From CAIWHR01 sp963813415 (GTDB lineage: Bacteria; Pseudomonadota; Gammaproteobacteria; Burkholderiales; Casimicrobiaceae), in assembly GCA_963813415.1 (NCBI GenBank), contig CAWEYW010000003.1, forward strand, positions 372,001 to 436,000: DNA of 64,000 nucleotides, written 5' to 3'. Positions 15,767-24,327 of the stretch are shown here, piece after piece (the first letter of the stretch is position 1; each line of letters opens with the position of its first letter). The notes below the pieces were generated by a model. That model was not told the DNA's origin, made no database searches, and worked only from the letters and a program-made list of their open reading frames with translations. The position numbers and the translations under genes are program-made.

Positions 15767-16567
15767 TCAGCCGCGCTGGCCGACCAGCTGCTTGAGCGCG
15801 GTGAGGTCGATCAGCTTGACGGCGCGTCCCTGGACCTGGATCAGGCCCTCTTCCTGGAAGCGCGAGAAAAGCCGGCTGACGGTCTCGAGCTTGAGGCCGA
15901 GGTAGCTGCCGATCTCCTCGCGGGTCATGCGCAGCACGAACTCCGTCGAGGAATAACCGCGGCGGCGATAGCGGTCGGAGAGATTCAGCAGGAACACGGC
16001 GAGGCGCTCTTCCGCGCGCATGCTGCCGAGGAGCAGCATGATGTTGTGATCGCGGGAGATCTCGCGGGACAGGAATTGGTAAAGATTGTGCTGCAGCGCC
16101 GGCAACTCGCGGGCGAGCGTCTCGAGGCGCTCGAACGGCAGCACGCACATCTCGGTATCCTCGAGCGCCACGGCCTGGCAGCCATGGTGGTCCGTGCCAA
16201 TGCCGTCGAGGCCGATGATGTCGCCCAGCATGTGATAGCCGGACACCTGCTCACGACCGTCTTCCGCGAGCACCGTGGTCTTGAGGGAACCGAGGCGCGT
16301 GGCGTACAACGCGGTAAAGGCGTCGCCGGCACGGTACAGTGATTCGCCCTTCTTGAGCTTGATGCGATGGCCGACGAGGGCGTCCACCTGCTTCATGTCC
16401 TCCGGCGAGAGGCCCACGGGCAGACAGAGCTCGCGCATGCTGCACGTCGAGCAATGGCTCTTGAGATCGCGCAGCGAGATGACGGGCGCGGCATATGAAC
16501 CGCGGTTGCTCGCACCAAGAGCCGCGGAGGCGGCACCGGGGACCGGGCTCTTGGCTGGGGAACGCAT
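15767..16567 (-). CDS. fnr: FNR-type oxygen-sensing transcription regulator
   Basis: 266 residues of the CRP/FNR family. The cysteines that hold the oxygen-labile 4Fe-4S cluster are all present: C39, C42 and C48 (HCSTCSMRELC) and C130 (HHGCQAVAL). A cyclic-nucleotide-like beta-roll, a dimer helix (LYQFLSREISRDHNIMLL) and a C-terminal helix-turn-helix follow (TREEIGSYLGLKLETVSRLF). The ExxSR of the recognition helix matches factors that read TTGAT-N4-ATCAA. When oxygen is low it should activate ccoNOQP and usp, whose promoters carry matching palindromes. Its own upstream region has one overlapping a promoter, so self-repression is likely. Confidence 0.95.
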   Translation of the reverse strand: MRSPAKSPVPGAASAALGASNRGSYAAPVISLRDLKSHCSTCSMRELCLPVGLSPEDMKQVDALVGHRIKLKKGESLYRAGDAFTALYATRLGSLKTTVLAEDGREQVSGYHMLGDIIGLDGIGTDHHGCQAVALEDTEMCVLPFERLETLARELPALQHNLYQFLSREISRDHNIMLLLGSMRAEERLAVFLLNLSDRYRRRGYSSTEFVLRMTREEIGSYLGLKLETVSRLFSRFQEEGLIQVQGRAVKLIDLTALKQLVGQRG

Positions 16568-16597
16568 TATCGAGGCGGTTTCTCGGGCAAGACTTGA

Positions 16598-16626
16598 ATG
16601 AAATCGCAGAGGTTGATCAATGTCAA
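16598..16626 (-). promoter_or_regulatory. fnr promoter with overlapping FNR site
   Basis: On the minus strand, TTGACA (16626-16621), a 17-base spacer and TTTCAT (16603-16598) form a sigma-70-type promoter for fnr. The FNR palindrome TTGAT-CAAT-GTCAA (16613-16626) covers the -35 hexamer, an arrangement that blocks RNA polymerase. No -10 box at the class II distance is seen in either direction, so repression fits better than activation. Confidence 0.6.
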
Positions 16627-16804
16627 CACGTCATTTTACGCCATGCGGCACGGGGTAGCCAGCGCCAATGCTTAGACAACACTTGCCTGTCCGGCGGCTT
16701 GCCGGGCAACAATCCGGGGCGGGCAGCGCAATCCCCCGGCAGGCGGAAACGCAGACCCCGCAGCGTGCCTTCGGCAAGTCCGCCGGTCTGACAAGGCGGG
16801 ACGG

Positions 16805-17539
16805 ATGATCGCCTGGTCGCCTTTGATCGGGGCCTGGCTTGCCGGTCTCCTCGGTGGCGCGCATTGCCTCGCCATGTGCGGGGGATTCGTCGCAGCGATG
16901 GCCGGCGCCTCCTCACCGTCACGCGCCGTTCCGCTGCAACCGGCGCGCGCGCTTGCCTGGGCGCAGCTTCCGTACAACCTCGGCCGGATCACCACCTACA
17001 CGGTATTGGGCGCCGCGGCCGGCGGCATGGGAGGCGCGGTGCTGGGCACCAGCGACTGGCTGCCCGTGCAGCGTACGCTGTATGTGATCGCTAACCTCGC
17101 GCTGCTGGCACTGGCATGGGTGATCGTCACCCGTCGGGAGGGATTGCACTGGCTGCAGCAGGCGGGCAGCCGCCTGTTCGTGCGACTCCGCCCGGCGATG
17201 AAGCCCCTGCTCCATCGGGCGGGTGTGGCGCCCCGATTCGCGCTGGGCACGCTCTGGGGCTTCGTGCCTTGCGCCATGACGTACTCTGTCCTCCCGGTCG
17301 CCCTGTTTGCGGGAGGGTGGTGGCAGGGCGCCCTGGTCATGGCGGCATTCGGTCTTGGCACCTTGCCGAACCTGATGGCGGCCGGCTGGTTCGTGGCGAC
17401 CGGGCGGCGGTGGCTGGACCGGGCGGCGATCCGAGTCGGGGCCGCGCTTCTGCTCGGCGGGTTTGCGGCAGTGGGGATCTGGCGGGCATTGGGGGATCCG
17501 TCGCTGCTTGCCCAGGGTCCCTTCTGCCTCGTCCATTGA
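16805..17539 (+). CDS. TauE/SafE-like (DsbD_2) membrane protein of the cco cluster
   Basis: 244 residues with about six transmembrane helices. The first helix carries the metal-type motif GGAHCLAMCGGFV, and a later one has GTLWGFVPCAMTYSVLPVALFAGGWW. These mark the group called sulfite exporter TauE/SafE or DsbD_2, often found near cbb3 genes. A role in copper or thiol supply during oxidase assembly is inferred from context, not shown. The 237 bases before it hold the fnr promoter and some GC-rich imperfect hairpins but no clear promoter for this gene. Confidence 0.8.
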   Translation: MIAWSPLIGAWLAGLLGGAHCLAMCGGFVAAMAGASSPSRAVPLQPARALAWAQLPYNLGRITTYTVLGAAAGGMGGAVLGTSDWLPVQRTLYVIANLALLALAWVIVTRREGLHWLQQAGSRLFVRLRPAMKPLLHRAGVAPRFALGTLWGFVPCAMTYSVLPVALFAGGWWQGALVMAAFGLGTLPNLMAAGWFVATGRRWLDRAAIRVGAALLLGGFAAVGIWRALGDPSLLAQGPFCLVH

Positions 17540-17554
17540 TTGCGATCGACCCTC

Positions 17555-18721
17555 ATGCCAGCGATCCTGACCGGCACCTTCCCCGATCCTCGCGACTTCG
17601 TCTCCGAGGCGCCCGCAGCCGACGTGGCGGAGTGGTATGCGGCCATTGGCGAAAGCCTCGCTGCCGACACGGCCGTCCTGCGCGACGCGGTGGCCGCCCA
17701 GGTTCGCCCGGCTGTGGGTCGAGCTTGGCTGGACCAGCCGCTAATAGTCGATAACGCCGTCGAACATGCTCCTTCGGTTGAGATTGCACGATATCTTTGG
17801 CGATTGGTGGACGAACTGTGGGCGACAGCGGGCACGCGTCCCGAAACCGACGTCCAGGTCACTGTGTTCGCGCTGCCGATGGTCATCGTCGCCGGTGCAG
17901 AGGCTGGGCGCGAAGGCTTGGTCGACGGCGTCCTCCGCGATCCCGGCCGGGTGGCCGCCATCCTGCGTGAGGGCCGTGCACTCGGGGGGAGCGAGACGAT
18001 CGCGATCAGTCGCGTGCTAGTGCCCGCCGGGCGACTCGGCATCGCGAATCTGCGGACGTGGGACGCCATGCGGCAGCTGCCCGCAATGGATCCGGCACCG
18101 CCCGGGGAAATCGATCGGCTCTTCGAGACAGCTCCCTTGCACGTGCTCCCGGGGATCGAGCAGGCGCACCTCCGGTTCATGGTCGGTACGGCGATCGCTG
18201 CCGGCGGCCGCGATCTGCTCGCGCATCCAACCGTCGATCGCTGGGGCGCGCCCCTGACTCGCGAGCTTGGCGCGCAACTCGCCGCGCCGGGCGTCTCGCT
18301 TCTGCCGCTGCCCCGCCCGCCGGGCAGGCCGTTGCCCGCACAGCATCAGGGACTCGTCGCGCAGCGCGAGATCGGTGCGCAGCTTTTCGCCACCAACGCG
18401 ATCCGGCGCTTTCGCGCCTCGGTGGGAGAGCCTTCGGCGGTCATCAGCAGCCACCGCGCGCCTGATGCGCCGGGCGGCGGCGAGCTGCGTCTCTCGCTCT
18501 CGTCGCCGTTCGAGCCGCGCGACGCGGAAGGCTTCCGCTGTCCGCTGTATGCGATCGAAAGCGTCGGCACAGCGCTCGGCATGCTGCTCGACCTCCTGCA
18601 CGACTGCCGCGTGCAGGACATCCGCCTGCTTGCAGGGGTGCATGCCGACCGCGTCGCCGGCAGCGACATGCCGCTCTTCTTTCGCGCGGACGCGATTCCC
18701 GAGGGCGCGCTGCTGCAATAG
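17555..18721 (+). CDS. Conserved protein of unknown function
   Basis: 388 residues, soluble, with no signal peptide or membrane segment and no motif I recognise. The middle is rich in short leucine and proline runs (PGVSLLPLPRPPGRPLPAQHQG), and there are stretches such as RFRASVGEPSAVISSHRAPD and PLYAIESVGTALGMLLDLLHDCRV. ATG 17555 is preferred; a TTG at 17540 would also work and would start 1 base after the upstream stop. The close spacing to the TauE-like gene suggests one transcript. I cannot assign a function. Confidence 0.65.
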   Translation: MPAILTGTFPDPRDFVSEAPAADVAEWYAAIGESLAADTAVLRDAVAAQVRPAVGRAWLDQPLIVDNAVEHAPSVEIARYLWRLVDELWATAGTRPETDVQVTVFALPMVIVAGAEAGREGLVDGVLRDPGRVAAILREGRALGGSETIAISRVLVPAGRLGIANLRTWDAMRQLPAMDPAPPGEIDRLFETAPLHVLPGIEQAHLRFMVGTAIAAGGRDLLAHPTVDRWGAPLTRELGAQLAAPGVSLLPLPRPPGRPLPAQHQGLVAQREIGAQLFATNAIRRFRASVGEPSAVISSHRAPDAPGGGELRLSLSSPFEPRDAEGFRCPLYAIESVGTALGMLLDLLHDCRVQDIRLLAGVHADRVAGSDMPLFFRADAIPEGALLQ

Positions 18722-18744
18722 AGCTCGCCGCCCTGGACGGCCCC

Positions 18745-19524
18745 TCAAGCGCTGGCGTGACCCGGATCGAGTTCGGCGCGACGACGGTATACGCGCGCCG
18801 CGCCGCTCACGTGCTTCACCAGCTGCGGATCCCCTTCGTATTCCACGGCGCCCGCCCCGGACACTTCCACGCGCAGCTGCTTTTGCGCGTTCACCAGCAC
18901 GCGTCCGGCCCCGCTCACGTCGATGCTCGTGTCGTCGGTGACCAGGTCTCCGGCGCGATATTCGGCGGCGCCGGTGACCACGACGCGCTGGCGACGCGCG
19001 CTGCCGGCCAGCGTCGCCTTCATCGCGCCCGACGCCGTGATTGCCAGCTCTTCGGCCTGGAGCTGCGGCATCCGGATGCGTGCCGTGCCCGATACATCGA
19101 TGCCGAGCTGCCCGACGCGCAGGGGCTCGGCGGCGAGCTTCACCGCGCCGGAAAGCGCAATGGTGTCGAGCTGCCGGAGGGTGATGTCGATCCGCGGCGT
19201 CCGGACGGCGCCGCCGAACAGATGCGACCACCACGAACGGGGCGTCCGGTAGCGAATGCGCAGCACGCGGTCCACCACGTCGACGCTCACGTCCGGACTT
19301 TGCCGGGCGCTGACCTCGATCGCCACCGCGTCGGTCGTTCCCTGCCGCAGCGTGACGTCGGCCAGACCGTCGATGCGCAGACCCGAGAACGGCGTCACCG
19401 CGGGACGCAGTGTGATCAGCTCGCCGCCGCGCAGTCCGCCCTGGAGATAGAGCCAGGCGCCGCATGCCAGAAGGGCCAGGATCACTGCACTCAGCAACAC
19501 GGCGACGCGTGCGGCACGGGCCAT
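18745..19524 (-). CDS. Head GIN domain (DUF2807) exported protein
   Basis: 259 residues. An N-terminal signal anchor (about residues 5-25, with a cysteine that could be a lipobox variant, LLACGAW) is followed by a repetitive beta-solenoid. Repeated turns such as ALSGAVKL, DVSGTARIRM, TASGAMKATL, VTGAAEYR and VSGAGRVLV recur at about 20-residue spacing, which is the DUF2807 putative auto-transporter adhesin head fold. Function in the family is largely unknown. The ATG at 19524 has GGGAG upstream. It converges on the conserved unknown gene with 23 bases between. Confidence 0.8.
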   Translation of the reverse strand: MARAARVAVLLSAVILALLACGAWLYLQGGLRGGELITLRPAVTPFSGLRIDGLADVTLRQGTTDAVAIEVSARQSPDVSVDVVDRVLRIRYRTPRSWWSHLFGGAVRTPRIDITLRQLDTIALSGAVKLAAEPLRVGQLGIDVSGTARIRMPQLQAEELAITASGAMKATLAGSARRQRVVVTGAAEYRAGDLVTDDTSIDVSGAGRVLVNAQKQLRVEVSGAGAVEYEGDPQLVKHVSGAARVYRRRAELDPGHASA

Positions 19525-19607
19525 GGCGGCTCCCAGGTGAAGAAGTGATGAGATGCGCCAGTGTGCCCCGCCGGATTCACCTGCGCCGGCCGACAGGCTG
19601 CGTGCGG

Positions 19608-21329
19608 TCAGCCACCCGCACGCCAGCGGCGCTCCGCGTCGTCCCATGCACGGAGTGCCTGCAGGTCCGGCACCCACGCGAGCCCGGACTTCGCGTCCGC
19701 AGAGACCGCCTCGGGTGTTACGACGACGTCGAGCAAGGCGGGGGTGTTGGCGAACGCCCGATCCAGCGCCGGGTCCAGGTCGTCGTAGCGCTCGACGCGC
19801 TCGGCGTGCATGCCGAAGGCACGCGCCATGGCGGCGTGATCGGCGCTCTGCAGGCGCGTGCCGACCACGCGCCCGTACGTCTTCTGCTGGTCGTCGACTT
19901 CAATCTGCCAGGCACCGTTGTTGGCAACGACGATGACGACTGGCGCCTTGTGCCGCACCGCGGTGTCGATCTCCATCGCGTTGAAGCCGAATGCGCCATC
20001 CCCGGTGGCGACCACCACGCGCCGCTCCGGAAAGGCCAGACTGGCGGCGATGCCGAACGGTGTTCCGACGCCTATGCAGCCGAGCGATCCGGGATCGAGG
20101 TAAGTCCCTGCGGAAAGCGCGACGCGGGCGAAGCTCAGGAAGTCCCCGCCATCGGCGACGACGATGCTGTCGCGGTCGAGCTTGCGTTGCAGTGCACCCA
20201 GCACCGCATAGGGGTGCAGCCGACCGTCGCTGCCGGTGCGTGCGTCCGCCATGCCGGCGCGGAGTCTCGCGACGCGGTCCCGGTGTCCGCTGCGCATTTC
20301 GTGCGTCCACGCGTGGTCGACCGCAGGCGTGCGTCCAATGGCGGCATCGGTCAGGGCACGCAATGTCAGCGCCGGATCGGCCAGGAGCTCGACGCTGCCA
20401 CGGCGGTTGTCGTGCAGCTCCGCCGGGACATCCGCGATGCGCACGAAGGTCGCGTCGCCGAATACCGCCGGCGAGCCGTACGCCAGCTGAAAGTCCAGCC
20501 GTCGACCGATGGTGACGACCATGTCGGCATCGCCCATCACCTGTCCGCGCATGGCGGTCACGACGGCAGGATGCTCATCAGGCAGGACGCCGCGGCTCTC
20601 CGCGGTATCGAGGTAAAGCGCGCCAGAGGCGTCGAGGAATTGCGACAACTCGCGCGCTGCGTGCCGTGCGCCCCGACCGCTGATCACCAACGGGCGCCGC
20701 GCCGACCACAAAAGGTCGATCGCCCGGGCGACGGCGTCCGGGTGCGGTTGCAGTGGCAAGCGCGCATGCGGCTGCAGGTGCTCCTCGCGCTGCAGGGCGG
20801 GCGGCACCGCGGCGCGCAGCGTATCGGTCGGGAAGTCGAGGTAGACCGGCCCCGGCTCCCCGCCGGCGCCGAAGGCACGCTCGACCGCGAGGTCCAGCTC
20901 GCGCAGTACGGCCGAGGGCTCGCGCACCGTGCGTGCATGCCGGGTGATGCTGCGGACGAGCTCGGTGTGGACGATGTCCTGCAAGGCGCCCCGGTGCTCC
21001 TGCGCACGCGGCGGTGTGCCGGACAGGACCAGCACCGGCGCACGCGCAACGTGCGCGTTGGCGATGCCGGTCATCGCGTTGGTAACGCCGGGGCCGGCCG
21101 TGACCAGGGCCACGCCGAGGCCGCCCGTGAGCTCGGCATGCGCATGCGCCATGTAGACCGCCGCGCGCTCGTCGCGCACGTCGATGATGCGGATGCCGGC
21201 CGCGTCCACGCCCATCCAGATCGGCATGATGTGTCCGCCACAGAGGCCGAACACGCGGTCGACGCCGCGGGCCTTCAGGAAACGCGCGACCACGTTCGCG
21301 GCCGCATTGCTCGGGATGACCTGTTCCAT
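19608..21329 (-). CDS. Thiamine-diphosphate-dependent enzyme, 2-hydroxyacyl-CoA lyase candidate
   Basis: 573 residues with the three-domain layout of the acetolactate synthase/oxalyl-CoA decarboxylase superfamily. The catalytic glutamate is E54 (DVRDERAAVYMAHAHAEL), TAGPGVTNAMTGIANAH follows, and the Mg/TPP site is ATGDGAFGFNAMEID with NNGAW about 25 residues later. The start has CGAGGCA upstream and skips a 26-residue unconserved head. It is transcribed away from a B12 mutase operon with the 2-hydroxyisobutyryl-CoA mutase signature. Known actinobacterial degradation of 2-hydroxyisobutyrate uses a TPP lyase (2-hydroxyacyl-CoA lyase giving acetone plus formyl-CoA), so that role is an attractive inference. 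An ordinary 2-oxoacid decarboxylase or ligase is the alternative. Confidence 0.7.
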   Translation of the reverse strand: MEQVIPSNAAANVVARFLKARGVDRVFGLCGGHIMPIWMGVDAAGIRIIDVRDERAAVYMAHAHAELTGGLGVALVTAGPGVTNAMTGIANAHVARAPVLVLSGTPPRAQEHRGALQDIVHTELVRSITRHARTVREPSAVLRELDLAVERAFGAGGEPGPVYLDFPTDTLRAAVPPALQREEHLQPHARLPLQPHPDAVARAIDLLWSARRPLVISGRGARHAARELSQFLDASGALYLDTAESRGVLPDEHPAVVTAMRGQVMGDADMVVTIGRRLDFQLAYGSPAVFGDATFVRIADVPAELHDNRRGSVELLADPALTLRALTDAAIGRTPAVDHAWTHEMRSGHRDRVARLRAGMADARTGSDGRLHPYAVLGALQRKLDRDSIVVADGGDFLSFARVALSAGTYLDPGSLGCIGVGTPFGIAASLAFPERRVVVATGDGAFGFNAMEIDTAVRHKAPVVIVVANNGAWQIEVDDQQKTYGRVVGTRLQSADHAAMARAFGMHAERVERYDDLDPALDRAFANTPALLDVVVTPEAVSADAKSGLAWVPDLQALRAWDDAERRWRAGG

Positions 21330-21500
21330 CGGTTGCCTCGTTGCTCGCGATGACGCATTGCCGCAGCGTGACGCCGGCCGCCGCTCTCGCTTCGCTTCCG
21401 TATTCAAATGCGCTGACCGCAGCGCTCCGACGTGGCGCTATGCTTGGTCGACGCGCAGCGCCGTGATCGGCGCAAGCTATCACTATTCCGCAGCAAAGCA

Positions 21501-21508
21501 AGGAGGAG
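21501..21508 (+). promoter_or_regulatory. Ribosome binding site that fixes the hcmB GTG start
   Basis: AGGAGGAG lies just before the GTG at 21511. The frame is open for over 100 codons upstream with no conserved sequence, so this strong site decides the start and gives the expected 138-residue product. Confidence 0.75.
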
Positions 21509-21510
21509 CC

Positions 21511-21927
21511 GTGGACGCAACGCAGGCACCGCTCCGGGTGCTGATCGCCAAAGTGGGCCTCGACGGCCATGATCGCGGAGTGAAGATCGTTGCGCGGACC
21601 CTGCGCGACGCCGGGATGGACGTGATCTATACGGGTCTGCACCGCACGCCTGACGAAGTCGTCGATGCTGCGGTGCAGGAGGACGTCGATGTCATCGGCA
21701 TCAGCATCCTGTCGGGCGCGCACATGACGGTGTTCCCGCGCGTCATGGATCTTCTTCGCAAGCGCGGCGCCGATGACATCCTGGTCGTCGGCGGTGGCGT
21801 CATTCCCGACGAGGACGTGATCGCTCTCAAGCACGCCGGCATCAAGGAGCTGATGCTCCAGGACACGCCGCCCGAGGAGATCGTCGCGATGGTGCGGCGT
21901 ATCGTTGCCGAACGCGGGCCGCGCTGA
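21511..21927 (+). CDS. hcmB: B12-binding small subunit of an acyl-CoA mutase (HcmB-like)
   Basis: 138 residues forming one cobalamin-binding Rossmann domain. The base-off/His-on motif DxHxxG is D18-G-H20-DR-G23, with GISILSGAHMTVFPRVMDLL and VVGGGVIPDED as the further B12-contact segments. Length matches the separate small subunit of 2-hydroxyisobutyryl-CoA mutase (about 136 residues) rather than the fused methylmalonyl-CoA mutase. The start is GTG with a strong AGGAGG. It is the first gene of a four-gene operon; the ligase follows after 7 bases. Naming as HcmB rests on the large subunit's residues. Confidence 0.85.
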   Translation: MDATQAPLRVLIAKVGLDGHDRGVKIVARTLRDAGMDVIYTGLHRTPDEVVDAAVQEDVDVIGISILSGAHMTVFPRVMDLLRKRGADDILVVGGGVIPDEDVIALKHAGIKELMLQDTPPEEIVAMVRRIVAERGPR

Positions 21928-21934
21928 GGTCGCG

Positions 21935-23356
21935 ATGGAAGCCTGGACCTTTCCGCCGCGTTTCGACCCGGATTACCTGCCCGCTGCCGGCTCGCGCTAC
22001 TGGTTCCCGGTCCGCGAGACCATGCCGCCTGCCGATCGCGAGCGCGCCATCGTTCAGCGCCTGCAGCAGGTGACGCGTTACGCCTGGGACCACGCGCCGT
22101 TCTACCGGCGCAAGTGGGAGGACGCGGGCTTCCACCCCGACCAGCTGCGCACACTGGAAGATTTCGAGCGGCGCGTGCCCGTGGTCGCCAAGCAGGACCT
22201 GCGCAAGTCGCAAGCCGACCATCCGCCGTTCGGCGATTACCTCTGCATTCCGGAGCAGGAGGTGTTTCACATCCACGGCACGTCGGGCACCACGGGACGG
22301 CCGACTGCATTCGCGATCGGCCGCGACGACTGGGCATCGATCGCCAACGCGCACGCACGCATCATGTGGGGCATGGGCATCCGGCCGGAGGACACGGTGT
22401 TCATCGCGGCGATCTTCAGCCTCTACATGGGATCGTGGGGATCGTTGTCGGGAGCCGAGCGCCTGCACGCCAGGGCTTTCCCGTTCGGCGCGGGCGCACC
22501 CGGCATGACGGCGCGCGCAGCGATGTGGCTCGAGCTCATGAAGCCGCGGGCGTTCTACGGCACGCCGTCGTTCGCGCTGCATCTCGCCGAAGTCGCCCGC
22601 AGCGAGGGCTACGATCCGCGCTCGTTCGGCTTGCGCACGATGTTCTTCTCCGGCGAGCCCGGCGCCTCGGTCCCGGGCGTGCGCGACCGCATCGCCGATA
22701 CCTATGGCGCGCGCGTCATCGACTGCGGCTCGATGGCCGAGATGTCGCCGTTCATGAACGTATCGGGCACGGCGCAGACCGACGGCATGCTTTGCTGGCA
22801 GGACGTGATCTACACCGAAGTGTGCGATCCGAAGACGTATCATCGCGTGCCTTATGGCCAGCGCGGCACGCCGGTCTACACGCACCTCGAGCGCACCTCG
22901 CAGCCGATGATCCGCCTGCTGTCGGGGGATCTCACCGAATGGGTGGACGGGCCCAACCCGTGCGGGCGCACCTATCCACGCCTGCCCCATGGCATTTTCG
23001 GGCGCATCGACGACATGTTCACGATCCGCGGCGAGAACGTGTATCCGAGCGAGGTCGATGCCGCCATGAATGCGCTCGATGGCTACGGCGGCGAGCACCG
23101 CATCGTCATCAGCCGCGATGGCGCGATGGACGAGCTGCTGATCCGGGTGGAGGCATCGGCCGCAGTGAGTGCCGGCGGCCACGAGCGCATGCACGCGCTG
23201 CGGACCGAAGCCGCCGCCAAGCTGCAGAAGATGCTCGGCCTGCGCGCCAAGGTGGAGGTGGTGCCGCCCGGCACGTTCCCGCGCACCGACTTCAAGGCGC
23301 GTCGCGTGATCGACGATCGCGAGGTGTTCCGCGAGATGAACGCGCGTCTCGGCTGA
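21935..23356 (+). CDS. AMP-forming acyl-CoA ligase (likely 2-hydroxyisobutyryl-CoA ligase)
   Basis: 473 residues of the ANL superfamily, closest in style to phenylacetate-CoA ligase. The phosphate loop is HIHGTSGTTGRPTAF, the ATP-site aspartate is in LLSGDLTEW, the hinge/A8 motif is GRIDDMFTIRGENVYPSEVD, and the catalytic lysine near the end is in PRTDFKARRVID. The enzyme should form an acyl-CoA with release of AMP and PPi. Sitting inside the mutase operon, it is the natural candidate to activate the mutase substrate, as HCL does in Aquincola. Its stop codon overlaps the next start as TGATG. Confidence 0.85.
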   Translation: MEAWTFPPRFDPDYLPAAGSRYWFPVRETMPPADRERAIVQRLQQVTRYAWDHAPFYRRKWEDAGFHPDQLRTLEDFERRVPVVAKQDLRKSQADHPPFGDYLCIPEQEVFHIHGTSGTTGRPTAFAIGRDDWASIANAHARIMWGMGIRPEDTVFIAAIFSLYMGSWGSLSGAERLHARAFPFGAGAPGMTARAAMWLELMKPRAFYGTPSFALHLAEVARSEGYDPRSFGLRTMFFSGEPGASVPGVRDRIADTYGARVIDCGSMAEMSPFMNVSGTAQTDGMLCWQDVIYTEVCDPKTYHRVPYGQRGTPVYTHLERTSQPMIRLLSGDLTEWVDGPNPCGRTYPRLPHGIFGRIDDMFTIRGENVYPSEVDAAMNALDGYGGEHRIVISRDGAMDELLIRVEASAAVSAGGHERMHALRTEAAAKLQKMLGLRAKVEVVPPGTFPRTDFKARRVIDDREVFREMNARLG

Positions 23357-24327
23357 TGGCCTACGTCGCATCCCAGGCGCTGGTACCGGCCGCGCAGGCC
23401 GGCGAAATCCGCGCCATCGCGCGCCTGCTCACGCGCGCCGAAGCGGGCACGCCGGAAAGCCGGCCAGCGCTCGATGCGATGTTCGCGGCGGCGGGGCGGG
23501 CGCACGTGGTCGGCATCACCGGCGTGCCGGGGAGCGGCAAGTCGACGCTCGTGGCGTCGCTCACGGCGGCGATCCGGCGCAGCGGACGCAAGGTCGGCAT
23601 CATCGCAATCGATCCGTCGAGCCCGTTCTCGGGCGGCGCGATCCTCGGCGATCGCATCCGCATGGGCGAGCTCGCCGGTGATCCGGGCGTGTACGTGCGC
23701 AGCATGGCGACGCGCGGCGCCCTCGGCGGGCTCGCGAGCGGCACGCTCGAGGCGGTCGACGTGCTCGATGCGGCGGGATACGACATGGTGCTCATCGAGA
23801 CGGTCGGCGTCGGCCAGGACGAGGTCGACGTCGCGCGCGCCGCGCACACCACCGTGGTCGTTTCCGCGCCGGGTCTGGGGGACGACATCCAGGCGATCAA
23901 GGCCGGCATTCTCGAGATCGCCGACGTGCACGTGGTCAGCAAATGCGATCGCTCCGATGCGAACCGCACGATCGTCGATCTGAAGGCCATGCTCGGCATG
24001 GGCCTCGCGATCGCCGGGCGGCGCGACTGGGAGGCGTCCGTGGTCGCGACGAGCTCGGCGAAGGGCGAGGGAATCGGCGATCTGCTGGCGGCGATCGATC
24101 GCCATTGGCAACACCTGCACGACAGCGGCCGCATCGACGAGCGACGGCAGCAGATCAACGAGCGCCGGCTGCTCAAGGCCGCAGAGCAGATCCTGCGCGA
24201 CCGCTTCGCGCGCCATCGCGACGGCAAGGTCACGCAACTGCTCGAGCGGTTGCAGGCGCGCGCGATGAGTCCGCACGCGGCGGCCGTGGAGCTGCTCGAA
24301 TCAATCCGCATTGGAGACGAGGCATGA
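23356..24327 (+). CDS. MeaB-type G-protein chaperone of the B12 mutase
   Basis: 323 residues, MeaB/ArgK family GTPase. The Walker A motif is G56-VPGSGKST. DPSSPFSGGAILGDRIRM forms the switch region, ETVGVGQDEVDVA the Walker B area, and SKCD stands in place of the usual NKxD guanine motif. The C-terminal helices form the dimerisation arm. These proteins gate cobalamin loading and protect the mutase from inactivation. The counterpart in Aquincola is called MeaH. It is coupled by overlap to both neighbours (TGATG upstream, ATGA downstream). Confidence 0.9.
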   Translation: MAYVASQALVPAAQAGEIRAIARLLTRAEAGTPESRPALDAMFAAAGRAHVVGITGVPGSGKSTLVASLTAAIRRSGRKVGIIAIDPSSPFSGGAILGDRIRMGELAGDPGVYVRSMATRGALGGLASGTLEAVDVLDAAGYDMVLIETVGVGQDEVDVARAAHTTVVVSAPGLGDDIQAIKAGILEIADVHVVSKCDRSDANRTIVDLKAMLGMGLAIAGRRDWEASVVATSSAKGEGIGDLLAAIDRHWQHLHDSGRIDERRQQINERRLLKAAEQILRDRFARHRDGKVTQLLERLQARAMSPHAAAVELLESIRIGDEA

